Position numbers and translations under genes: made by a program
Assembly (NCBI GenBank): GCA_020848835.1
Contig: JADLHJ010000015.1
Coordinates: forward strand, 1 to 38,623
Length of the DNA: 38,623 bases
Source of the DNA: Candidatus Hydrogenedentota bacterium
GTDB taxonomy: Bacteria; Hydrogenedentota; Hydrogenedentia; Hydrogenedentales; SLHB01
Reading direction: 5' to 3'
Shown here: in pieces, positions 8,116 to 16,652 of the stretch
How the letters are laid out: every line of letters starts with the position of its first letter
Position numbering within the stretch: position 1 is the stretch's first letter
Notes under the pieces: model-generated
The model's input: only the letters and a program-made list of their open reading frames with translations
Told to the model about the DNA's origin: nothing
Database searches by the model: none

Positions 8116-9734
8116 TTGGCATCTTTCCGCTCGTAAAACCGGAAGCCGCAGAACAAGTCCTTTTGCGGCTCGTAGTCTTTCAAGACTTCTTGCCATCCGT
8201 TGGCATCGAGATATTCACTCATGCGAAACCCGACTGGCAAGGCCTGCGCGGCCGCGTTCGTGTCAATGGCAATGAACTTCGGTCGGTAATGCCCAACATC
8301 ATCTGCACGGCGCTTCAGATACTTCTTTTCGATTTCACTTTGCTCGTTGGCGGTACGGTAGGGGAACGGCTTTCCCTGGTGGCCTTGTTCGCCGTGATAG
8401 AGCATGGGGGCCATAAAATCGATGTCGTATCGCGAGCCAAGCTTTACATTGGCGCAGATAACGGAGGGATACGCCCAACGGAGGTCCGATGAGATGAAAG
8501 TGACATAATCACCGGGCGCAGCATGCATGAGAATCTTATTCGTCATGATGCGGACATAGTCTGCGCGGACGACGCGCTCCGATTGCCAGACGAGCGCGAA
8601 GTAGGCGATTGGCATCGCGAGGAATGCGAGGCAGACTGGCGGGACGATCTTGCGCAGGTACGGCTTGATTCTAAGTAGCGCCGTGGTTTCGCGTGGTGAA
8701 GCAATCAAGAAAGCGAGCAATGCGGTCGCCGCCATGCGCACGGGAATTTGATGATAGAACCAGCCCTTGCCCTGAACAACGTAGGCTAGGAAACATAGAA
8801 CAAGCGCGGCGAGGAGAGCAATCAACTGAGCGCGTGCGCGCGGAGCGTAGAAGCGCACCATGGCAATCGCGATGAGCGCGACGCCCGCTATCCATTTGTG
8901 GCTGTAAGAATTCTCTTCGTCGAAGAAGTTGCCGTCGTACGCGCCGTAGTGTTGCGAGAGAAATGAAATCAGGAAGCGCAGTTCTTCTTGCGCATCTTGC
9001 GGGAGGCTGAAGAGATACAATGTGTATGCGAATGTCCAAGAAATCAAGGCAATAATTTCTGTTGAGAGAAACGTGCGGATTGCACGGGAGTGAAGCAGCA
9101 GAACAAATTCCATTCCTGCGACAACGGCGAAAAAGAAAGGCTTTTGCAGGAAGAATGGACTTGCGACGATGCCAATCGAGATTGACGCCGTGTGCGGTAT
9201 GCGGGCGCCGTTGTGTCGCGCGATACGGCAAAGCAGCCACGGCAGGAACATGACGGCAAAGAGGTGCTCTCGCTGGCCGTAGTCCATCGCGAGTTGCACG
9301 CAGAGCGTGCCTGTGAGCCACGCGGAGAGGAAGAGCAGTATACGTGCGGTCGTTAATTCGAAAACGTCGAGCCGCAATAGCGCGTGGATTTGCCAGCATG
9401 CAATCGCAACGAGCATTGTGACAAAGAGTGAGAACGCGTTCGGCACCGAGAGCGGGGTCACTTCCGCAATCAGAATCGGGATGATATGCAGTGCGGGCGC
9501 GATGGGCGGTGTGATTTCGATGATGTCCCGGTAGGGGATGCCGCCGTGGCGCATGATGTCGCCGACCTCGAGCATGACGGCCGCGTCGTGGTTGAGCGGA
9601 AAGCCGGAAAAGAATGCGCAGAAGATCACGATGCCCGCGACGATTCCCAAAAACATCCATGCGACGATTGTATTACCGCGCCCGATCGTGGCGGTGACGG
9701 GAATGTCGCGCTGTAACTGGGTGTCGTTGCTCAT
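8112..9734 (-). CDS. GT-C-like polytopic membrane protein, coupled to YfhO-like gene
   Basis: A 540-residue membrane protein. After the first helix the outer loop has FPLNHDAAVMLEVGDIM with Asp50 at the expected GT-C position, then GGIPYRDIIEITPP (64-77) and, between helices, DYGQREHLF (151-159). Around ten helices are followed by a C-terminal domain of about 150 residues. The pattern (early Asp, G-x-x-P-x-R-D loop, QRxxL loop) recurs in the protein at 21372-23120, so the two belong to one family. The reaction is inferred as transfer from a polyprenyl-phosphate sugar; nothing identifies donor or acceptor. Start 9734 gives a short cytoplasmic tail; the frame extends to 9779 without support. 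Its stop overlaps the start of the YfhO-like gene by four bases. Confidence 0.7.
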   Translation of the reverse strand: MSNDTQLQRDIPVTATIGRGNTIVAWMFLGIVAGIVIFCAFFSGFPLNHDAAVMLEVGDIMRHGGIPYRDIIEITPPIAPALHIIPILIAEVTPLSVPNAFSLFVTMLVAIACWQIHALLRLDVFELTTARILLFLSAWLTGTLCVQLAMDYGQREHLFAVMFLPWLLCRIARHNGARIPHTASISIGIVASPFFLQKPFFFAVVAGMEFVLLLHSRAIRTFLSTEIIALISWTFAYTLYLFSLPQDAQEELRFLISFLSQHYGAYDGNFFDEENSYSHKWIAGVALIAIAMVRFYAPRARAQLIALLAALVLCFLAYVVQGKGWFYHQIPVRMAATALLAFLIASPRETTALLRIKPYLRKIVPPVCLAFLAMPIAYFALVWQSERVVRADYVRIMTNKILMHAAPGDYVTFISSDLRWAYPSVICANVKLGSRYDIDFMAPMLYHGEQGHQGKPFPYRTANEQSEIEKKYLKRRADDVGHYRPKFIAIDTNAAAQALPVGFRMSEYLDANGWQEVLKDYEPQKDLFCGFRFYERKDAK

Positions 9735-9852
9735 GATCCTGCTTGATGTGTTTTGCCCCGAGTGGGGAGAAGGTAGCATCTTTTGGGGGACGGGGTAAAA
9801 GATTCGGGCTGCAAATACGTACGCCGCGTGAATGCAGCTCTACGAAGCGGCG

Positions 9853-11073
9853 TTAGTCCACGCGTGACGGGACATATGTGAAACGCTGTTTGAGTGACAG
9901 GAAAGGCTTTTCGAGCCATGTGTAGGAAACCATCGCAATAGCGATCGTCGTGAGTAAACCGAGCGTAGTACGCGCGAGAAAGATCGTAATGGGGTAGCCG
10001 TAAAAGGACGAAAACAGATGCAGCCACAGTACCATCGCGGGCCAATGGAAAACGTATAGACCGTACGAGATTTTGCCGAGATACGAAAACCCCTGGAATG
10101 TTCGCGAATATTCGCTGCGCTTTGGTGCGGTGGCGAAGGCGAACACCCAAAGCACACTGGCTATCGCCGCCATTGGATAGGACCAGAGCGGATTCTTCTC
10201 AAACGTAGCCGCTTCAGGAAAGGTGCCGAGATACCAGAAGATGCCAAGCCCAAGCACAAGCGCGGAATAACGAATCACGCGCGAACACACGAGGTCGCGC
10301 TTGTGCAGCAATACGGCCAGCAGGCCGCCAAGCGCGAAGGGGTCAAGCCGGGTGAAGGTATTGCCCCACATGGAGCCGGCATGCGGTGTTGGGCCTGAGA
10401 TGTAGTACACGCGGTAAAGGCAAGTAAATGCGAACACGCAGCAGAGTAATAGCCCCATGTTTCGCAAGCGCTTCGAGAAACCGATCAAGAACGGCCAAAC
10501 TAAATAGAATTGCTCCTCGACGCAGACACTCCACAGCGCTAATGTAAGCGTACTTTCAACTACGGTATTCCAGGAGCAATACCAATTCTGCGTGAAGGTG
10601 AATAGTGATGCGTAGTACTTGAGCTTGACGCCAACAAAAAGTACTTCGTAGGGCATCAGCAGCAATACAAATGCGAAGTAGAGCGGCCAGATGCGAAGGA
10701 TGCGGCGGATATAAAAGGAACGCACATGAACTGCGCCGGTGCGATCGCGTTCGAGCAGGAGGAGTTTCGTAATCAAAAATGCGCTCAAGGCGAAGAAGAC
10801 ATCGACGCCATAGAGGCCCGACGCTACGACTGGCTGGAGCATGAAGACGAGTATTGGCGGGATGCTTAAATCAGCGGTGCCAAATTCAGTCGCTTGCCAG
10901 ACGTGCCGTACAAATACATAGAAGAACGCAATGAATCGCAGGCAATCCAGTTCGGGGCGGTAGTAACGCGCGGACTCGGCGACGTCAGACGTCGGCTCTT
11001 GATCAGGGATCGTCCCGGTGGCCTCTTTCCAAGTCGCGGCTTCGGCGCCAACATACTGGCTCATTGGACGCAC
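9853..11073 (-). CDS. Acyltransferase family 3 (OafA/YrhL-type) membrane protein
   Basis: A 406-residue protein with about ten helices of the Acyl_transf_3 family, which move acetyl or other acyl groups onto extracytoplasmic sugars. The signature R-x10-H is present as Arg46 and His57 in LDCLRFIAFFYVFVRH, then GVDVFFALSAFLI, the RRILRIWPLYF segment, WSVCVEEQFYLVWP and a late GKISYGLYVFHWP. A cytoplasmic tail of about 35 residues precedes helix 1. The ATG at 11064 (three codons in) is an equally good start. It lies between the two YfhO-like/GT-C blocks on the same strand, so modification of the glycan made by its neighbours is the simplest role. There is no attached SGNH esterase domain. Confidence 0.85.
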   Translation of the reverse strand: MRPMSQYVGAEAATWKEATGTIPDQEPTSDVAESARYYRPELDCLRFIAFFYVFVRHVWQATEFGTADLSIPPILVFMLQPVVASGLYGVDVFFALSAFLITKLLLLERDRTGAVHVRSFYIRRILRIWPLYFAFVLLLMPYEVLFVGVKLKYYASLFTFTQNWYCSWNTVVESTLTLALWSVCVEEQFYLVWPFLIGFSKRLRNMGLLLCCVFAFTCLYRVYYISGPTPHAGSMWGNTFTRLDPFALGGLLAVLLHKRDLVCSRVIRYSALVLGLGIFWYLGTFPEAATFEKNPLWSYPMAAIASVLWVFAFATAPKRSEYSRTFQGFSYLGKISYGLYVFHWPAMVLWLHLFSSFYGYPITIFLARTTLGLLTTIAIAMVSYTWLEKPFLSLKQRFTYVPSRVD

Positions 11074-11153
11074 CGCACCCGTAGGCGCAGGAAATGGCCA
11101 ACCCCGAATAGATTACCCGGATACCACACAGTATCGTCCCGTCACTCATAACC

Positions 11154-11168
11154 CGCGCGTTGCGCGCG
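11154..11168. repeat. GC-rich hairpin between YfhO-like and acyltransferase genes
   Basis: Perfect 6-bp arms CGCGCG (11154-11159 and 11163-11168) around a TTG loop. A short T-run follows only on the plus strand, the wrong side for the minus-strand genes, so a terminator role is doubtful. Confidence 0.35.
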
Positions 11169-11175
11169 ACTTTTT

Positions 11176-13800
11176 CTAACTGCCCCGCAAGGTGCGCTGA
11201 TGTCGAAAACGCCAGCACAATGCGAATAATACTATCACGCATGTCAAGAGCGTGAGGAGGGAGCAGGTTAATCCAATTTGTATTGCATTGGATTTAAATA
11301 GAAATGTGATTGTGTGATTTCCGGGCGGGACCGCGACCGCTTTAAAACCGCCGTTGGCGCGGTACAGAGTGGTTGGGGCGCCATCGATTTGCGCGGACCA
11401 GCCGGGGAAACTGGCATCGGTGTAGACGAGCATGCGAGGGCCGGGTAATTCGCCGGTCTCGATTTCCACGCGGTTTGCGGTGAATTTTTTGAATCGAACG
11501 AGGTGTCGTTCGTCGCCTTCGTCTTCGAGTAGCTCAACGGTGTGTACAACGAAATCCGACGGATGATTGGAGGAGACGTCGATTCGAAGTTGGGCAGGTG
11601 TCAAGATTGGGAACGGCCACTCGATTGTCGTTGTATTGGAGGGGCTGGCGGCGAGTGAGATGGGCCCTAGGACGACATCGTCTTGCTGCGGCCCGTCGTC
11701 GATTGTGATATTGAAGGTTGCGGATGATGCGCTACTGTAAATCAGTCTGAGCGCGGTACGTTGGGGAGTCGTATCGACGTTACCCAATGCATAGTGGATA
11801 TGCTCTCCGCTCGTTTCTGGCGCCGGCGCATTCCAGATGCGGAGTAAGCGTGGTTGTGCGAGAGCCGAGCGCGGAACCTCTTCGCGTGGAAGTTCTGGTA
11901 CGGGCCCTTGACGATCATAGAGCGGTACGAAGGCCACGTATGTGGGCGGGAAAATCGAATGGTCAGCTGGCAATTCGTCTCGGACCACGTTTCGCGCCAA
12001 CCATAGTGGCTCGGTGAGCAGTAGGGGTACATAAGCGTTTTTGCTGAGCACAGGTCCAGTGACGAGGCGGTTATATTGTCCGGTGATACCCGTCAGTACG
12101 GGTACGACATGACTAAGCTGAATTGAATCGTATCCATAGACGCTAGGTTGTAGAGTGTACATTCTCGCATTTACCGGAAAACTGTGGTCTTGAATTGAGC
12201 GGGGTGCGTGAGTATTGAGATCGGGTTGGAGCGGCAAACAGTACCGCGAGAGTGGCGAGAAATGCGTGATTGTGTGGCGCGTGCCTTCAAAGTTCGATGT
12301 GAGCGGAAAAAGAAGGGTTTGACCATCGGGGTCGTCGTAACCGCGCATTGCGGCGTTGCCGAGCGTAAGTGCGGCGAGCACAAGCGAACACGCGGCAGTA
12401 CGGAAGCGCATACGCGCACGTGATGCTGGCAGGAAGAATGCGGCGAGCGCCATGGCTGTCAAGGCTGTAAAAGGGATGTCCGCGTTACCTAGTGGCACCA
12501 TAGTCGCCAAGGCGATTGCACAAAGCAGCGCGCAGAGCGACGCCGTCAGAAGTTGTGGCATGATGCCGCGTTTTGCGGCTGGATTGTTGTCGCGAAGGGT
12601 ATCAATGCCGAGCGCTGCGAGCAACGCGACGGGAAGGGACAACAGGATGAACGCGATAGCGCTGGTGCTGAGGGGAAACGGGGCAAGCATTTTCGCGACG
12701 GACGCAAGCGGCCAAGGTGGTCCGTATGACAGGTCGAGTGCGCAATAAGCCAGGATCACAAATACCCATTTCGCTCGCCGATTCGAAGATAGGATTACAA
12801 GCGGCAAAGCGATCAGAAACAGCAACTGGCCACGCAGCGGAAGGCTCAGGATCTCCCCCAGTTTTTGCAGGCGTTCCGCTGCGTCTGCGCCCGGGGTGGC
12901 ATCGGACCAGTTCGTAAATATGTCCCAAACCGAGATGTCCCAGGTTCCTTGCGACCCCGCGAACTGTTGATGTTGCCCAGCCCAACGGGAACTAAGGCGG
13001 CCGAGCTCGTATGCAGGAATGAGCGCAACTGCGGCGATGAGGACACCGATAATGCCGAGCATTGCGATTACAGTAATGTTTGCCATGAGCCGCTTTAATG
13101 GCATCTGTTTTGTTTCGATGGTCGTATGGTCTGAAAACGCCATCGCTACGGCATAGACGCCGTAGACCAGCGTCACGTAGAGCAGGAGCTGCGGGAAACC
13201 CGCCAGCACTTGTAGGCCATAGACTAGTCCGGCTGCAACGGTCCACGCGACGCGTTTTTCCGACGTGGTGCTAATAGCCTTTGTAATGAGCGACAGGACG
13301 AGCGGCGTCCAACTGAATATAAGCACATGGATCGGATTTGCAATAGTTGTCTGCGTGACGCACATCGCAGTGATGCTAGCGAGGCCCGCGACAAATGACG
13401 CCCCGTGTGAAATCCGTTGCAGGCGTGCGAGCCAAAAAGTGCTGCAGGCCAAATTGAGGACATGAGTAGCCATCATGAACGCCAACGTGATATGAGTTCC
13501 GTATGGGGTGCGATCAAAGGTCAACACACTACGCGCTAAGTTGGGTGGATAGAACGCCAACGCTTGCGGATTGGCGGCAAAGGGCATTCCGCATAACGTG
13601 AGTGGATTCCACAAAGGAAACTCACCGTCACGCATTCGGTTATCGAGAAAGAACGCGTAGGGACCGTAAATGTACCAGGTGTCTCCGAGTCCGGTCAGGC
13701 CGAACAACCCTGTTTCCAACACCGGTGCAGCGTAAACAATAGCGATGCAAATGCAATAGGCAAACACCACGCAAAGGATGGAAATGATTCGTTTATACAT
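11176..13800 (-). CDS. YfhO-like polytopic membrane protein (second copy)
   Basis: An 874-residue YfhO-type protein. The N-terminal part has GLGDTWYIYGPYAFF, then EFPLWNPLTLCGMPFAANPQ and LAFYPPNLA, matching the corresponding block of the paralogue at 5776-8115. About twelve helices follow, then a large extracytoplasmic region with two beta-rich parts, ending in YTDASFPGWSAQIDG, ANGGFKAVAVPPGNHTI and a last helix with a basic tail. It is longer than the first copy because the C-terminal region carries an extra beta-sandwich-like segment roughly at residues 660-770. It starts at ATG 13800 with a hydrophobic first helix. Proposed role is extracytoplasmic glycosylation; substrate unknown. A dyad at 13878-13891 lies upstream. 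Confidence 0.8.
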   Translation of the reverse strand: MYKRIISILCVVFAYCICIAIVYAAPVLETGLFGLTGLGDTWYIYGPYAFFLDNRMRDGEFPLWNPLTLCGMPFAANPQALAFYPPNLARSVLTFDRTPYGTHITLAFMMATHVLNLACSTFWLARLQRISHGASFVAGLASITAMCVTQTTIANPIHVLIFSWTPLVLSLITKAISTTSEKRVAWTVAAGLVYGLQVLAGFPQLLLYVTLVYGVYAVAMAFSDHTTIETKQMPLKRLMANITVIAMLGIIGVLIAAVALIPAYELGRLSSRWAGQHQQFAGSQGTWDISVWDIFTNWSDATPGADAAERLQKLGEILSLPLRGQLLFLIALPLVILSSNRRAKWVFVILAYCALDLSYGPPWPLASVAKMLAPFPLSTSAIAFILLSLPVALLAALGIDTLRDNNPAAKRGIMPQLLTASLCALLCAIALATMVPLGNADIPFTALTAMALAAFFLPASRARMRFRTAACSLVLAALTLGNAAMRGYDDPDGQTLLFPLTSNFEGTRHTITHFSPLSRYCLPLQPDLNTHAPRSIQDHSFPVNARMYTLQPSVYGYDSIQLSHVVPVLTGITGQYNRLVTGPVLSKNAYVPLLLTEPLWLARNVVRDELPADHSIFPPTYVAFVPLYDRQGPVPELPREEVPRSALAQPRLLRIWNAPAPETSGEHIHYALGNVDTTPQRTALRLIYSSASSATFNITIDDGPQQDDVVLGPISLAASPSNTTTIEWPFPILTPAQLRIDVSSNHPSDFVVHTVELLEDEGDERHLVRFKKFTANRVEIETGELPGPRMLVYTDASFPGWSAQIDGAPTTLYRANGGFKAVAVPPGNHTITFLFKSNAIQIGLTCSLLTLLTCVIVLFALCWRFRHQRTLRGS

Positions 13801-14105
13801 GGTGCCGCTATGCGTGGGTCTTAATATTGGTTGCCTGCCGGTGTGGAGTGCTCGCGGTGAGGATCATATCAGAAAGTCACGTTTGAACGTGCGAAGTGCA
13901 TCTCCTTTTCTTCGTGTATATCTTGCCGTTGCGCGTGTGTGTGCAGGTGCCGTATTATCGGGCGTGAAGAGGGCAATAGGGGCTGGAATCTCTGGCGTAA
14001 GCTTCATTTCATCCTGGCTGAGTGGGCTTTTCGCGTCGAGTCGGTTACCTGCGGATCGTTGTAGGGTCGCGATCTGTCTTGCCGGTCGGACCTAAGGAGG
14101 GTGAT
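13801..14105. other. Divergent intergenic region with a dyad and strong RBS
   Basis: 305 bases separating the minus-strand YfhO-like gene from the plus-strand spermidine-synthase-like gene. I see no convincing gene. It must hold promoters for both directions. Visible elements are the dyad at 13878-13891 and AAGGAGG at 14094-14100, five bases before the ATG at 14106. Confidence 0.6.
13878..13891. promoter_or_regulatory. CACGTT-TG-AACGTG dyad, candidate operator
   Basis: Perfect 6-bp inverted arms separated by two bases, 78 bases upstream of the YfhO-like start at 13800. The size and symmetry fit a dimeric regulator site. No regulator can be named. Confidence 0.3.
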
Positions 14106-16598
14106 ATGTCGAGCGGTAGTGTGGTCGAAGCGCCGCGATCGGCTTACGCGGGCATATTCTTGTGTTCGCTAGGTGTATTGATGCTGGAAGTCTTGCTCAC
14201 GCGAGTATTTTCTTTCACGATTTGGTATCACCTCGCGTATCTCACGATTAGCACAGCGTTGTTGGGATTCGGCGCGGCGGGTTCGTTGCTGGCGGCTTCA
14301 CCAAAGTTGTTGCAGGGGGACATCCGAAAACTTTGCGGCATGACGTCCGCGGGCGCGGGTATCTTGCTGCTCCTGACGTTGAGCCTACTTGCGCCGCGCC
14401 CCATCGATCCGCAGCAGATGCTCGTACAGCCCGTGTCTTTTGTGATCGGTTTGCTGCTTTATTATCTTGCAGTGACCATTCCGTTCTTCCTCGCAGGAAT
14501 TGCAATATCGGCGCCCATTGCAGTGTATCCCGTTCAAGTGAACCGCATCTACGGCGCGGATCTTTTTGGCGCGGGGCTTGGTTGCGCGAGTGCGGTTTTG
14601 GTGTTGACGTACCTTGACGGGCCGAGCGCGCTGGTGATCTGCGCGGCGGTGCTGATAGTGGCGGGCGCGGTGTACGCGGCGCCTGGCAAGTTGTCGGTGT
14701 ATCTGTTTGCGCTAGCGGTTCTTGTTAGTTGCACGACGCCTTTATCGCGATACTTGTTTGATTTTGTTCCGACTGCAAGTAAGCAGGAGGCAAAAACGAT
14801 TAGCGAATACGATGGCGAACTCATCTTTTCGCGTTGGAGTGCGATAAATCGCGTGGATGTATTGACGGTCGGCGATCCCTATCTGACGTGGTGGGCGGCG
14901 CACGGTCGGCCGAAGGGTTCCACCGATCCAGGACCTCCTGGGCATTCGATTCAATATGACGGCGATAACGGGAGCACGGTGTACAAAGTGACCGGCCCGG
15001 ACTCGATGAAATTTCTCGACGACCACATTCTGCGGACGCCGTATCTGATTCAAACCAAGCCGCGTGTGATGATCATTGGAGTGGGCGGTGGCGTGGACAT
15101 CTTGAACGCGCAGCGCCGCGAAGCCAAAAGCATCACTGCCGTGGAACTGCAACCGATTACGGTTGGGTTGCTCAAGGGAATGCTGACCGACTGGACGGGT
15201 AAGCAATTCTTGAGGCCCGAGCTGAATCTCGTCGCGGCAGAAGGCCGCCACTATGTGCGCTCGACAAGCGAGACATTCGATATCATTCAAATTACCGCGA
15301 CGGATACATTTTCGGCGCAATCGACGGGTGCGTACGTGCTTGCGGAAAGTTATCTGTACACGGTTGAGGCATTCGAGGACTACCTGCGGCATCTCGATGA
15401 CAATGGTGTGTTATCGATTGTCTTGGGTGATATTCGCGTATCGGATCCGTCGGTGCCGTGGCCCTTGGCGACGCGCCTCACGCTTGTGGGCAGGCAGGCG
15501 CTGGAGAACTTGGGTGCAAAGGACCCTGCGGCGCACCTCTTGGTGATGGGGCAGGAAATCAGCCTTGAGGGCACACCTCAAAAAGACGCGACGATTAGGC
15601 AAATTGTCGGGTCGGGCATCAGCAATCTCCTCGTGAAAAAGTCGCCGTTCACACCCGAAGAGATCGCGATGTACCGGAATGTCGCCGAGCGCAGCGGATT
15701 TGTTATCCGGTTGATTGCTGGAGACAAGTCCGAAGCGCCGATGGCGAAATTAATCAACCTGCCTGGTCCTGAATTGAAAGCTGCGCTATCGGGCGGCGAG
15801 TTTTCGATGGAAGCGTTGACGGACGACAAGCCGTTCTTTTTTCACGTGCTGCGCTGGAAGACCTTGTTCAGCGGTGCGTTGCTGCTGTGGTCGTTCCCTG
15901 GATCGACCACGGGTTTGCTCATGTTGCTCATCATGCTGGTGCAGGCGGTGGTGCTCGGCGGATTGCTGATCATGTTGCCATTGGCGCGTGGCGCGCGCGG
16001 GAATCTGCCCGCTAAACATACGATTGGGTTCCTGCTGTACTTCATGGCACTGGGCCTTGGGTTCATGTTTGTCGAGATTAGCTTCGTGCAAAAATATGTG
16101 CTACTGCTGGGTTATCCGACGTACTCGCTGTCCGTGACGATATTCTCGTTGCTTGTTTTTGCGAGCTACGGTGCCTGGTTGAGCAGGCGCTGGTGGTCAA
16201 CGCCGAGAAAAATGCTCATGGGATTGCTAATCGCGACGATTGCGCTGGTCGGCATGGAGATTGTCTTGTTGCCGTTGATTCGCGAATGGTTCTTGGCGCA
16301 ATCGTTGCCGGTGCGTATCGTCATGACTGTTTTACTCCAGCTCCCATTAGGCACATGTCTGGGTATGTATTTCCCAACCGGTATTTCCGTACTGCGCGAG
16401 CGCGAGCCGCGCCTCGTGCCGTGGGCGTGGGCGGTGAACGGCGTGGCATCGGTGGTGAGTTCGGTGCTCGCGGTGATTTTGGCGATGTCGATCGGGTTTT
16501 CCGGTGTTGCGATTTTGGCGACCTGCATCTATGTCATTGGGACTGCGGGACTAATTTCGGTCTTGTCGGCGTCCAAGGCGACAGACGCGGAAGCATGA
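14106..16598 (+). CDS. Membrane-embedded spermidine synthase-like protein
   Basis: An 830-residue three-part protein. Residues 10-215 form about seven helices, including IYGADLFGAGLGC typical of the membrane half of such proteins. Residues 240-560 form a SpeE-like Rossmann domain with GVGGGVDI (325-332), an acidic VELQP (346-350; E347 would bind the donor ribose) and TATDTFSAQSTGAY (397-410), where the spermidine synthase catalytic Asp normally sits. From about residue 610 further helices follow, with GLGFMFVEISFVQKYVLLLG. True spermidine synthases are soluble and about 290 residues, so polyamine synthesis is doubtful; a methyltransferase-like or aminopropyl-like reaction on a membrane substrate is possible. 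AAGGAGG five bases before ATG 14106 fixes the start over the longer frame from 14022. A GT-C gene follows 54 bases downstream. Confidence 0.8.
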   Translation: MSSGSVVEAPRSAYAGIFLCSLGVLMLEVLLTRVFSFTIWYHLAYLTISTALLGFGAAGSLLAASPKLLQGDIRKLCGMTSAGAGILLLLTLSLLAPRPIDPQQMLVQPVSFVIGLLLYYLAVTIPFFLAGIAISAPIAVYPVQVNRIYGADLFGAGLGCASAVLVLTYLDGPSALVICAAVLIVAGAVYAAPGKLSVYLFALAVLVSCTTPLSRYLFDFVPTASKQEAKTISEYDGELIFSRWSAINRVDVLTVGDPYLTWWAAHGRPKGSTDPGPPGHSIQYDGDNGSTVYKVTGPDSMKFLDDHILRTPYLIQTKPRVMIIGVGGGVDILNAQRREAKSITAVELQPITVGLLKGMLTDWTGKQFLRPELNLVAAEGRHYVRSTSETFDIIQITATDTFSAQSTGAYVLAESYLYTVEAFEDYLRHLDDNGVLSIVLGDIRVSDPSVPWPLATRLTLVGRQALENLGAKDPAAHLLVMGQEISLEGTPQKDATIRQIVGSGISNLLVKKSPFTPEEIAMYRNVAERSGFVIRLIAGDKSEAPMAKLINLPGPELKAALSGGEFSMEALTDDKPFFFHVLRWKTLFSGALLLWSFPGSTTGLLMLLIMLVQAVVLGGLLIMLPLARGARGNLPAKHTIGFLLYFMALGLGFMFVEISFVQKYVLLLGYPTYSLSVTIFSLLVFASYGAWLSRRWWSTPRKMLMGLLIATIALVGMEIVLLPLIREWFLAQSLPVRIVMTVLLQLPLGTCLGMYFPTGISVLREREPRLVPWAWAVNGVASVVSSVLAVILAMSIGFSGVAILATCIYVIGTAGLISVLSASKATDAEA

Positions 16599-16652
16599 CG
16601 GCGGAATGATGCGCATTGTTTCGGCGATTTTTATCGAGGCGCAACGATTGTC

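Noticed and set aside
6407..8122. 571-codon open frame on the minus strand overlapping the first YfhO-like gene
   Set aside because: The translation is Arg/His-rich with no family motif and lies out of frame inside a well-supported membrane protein.
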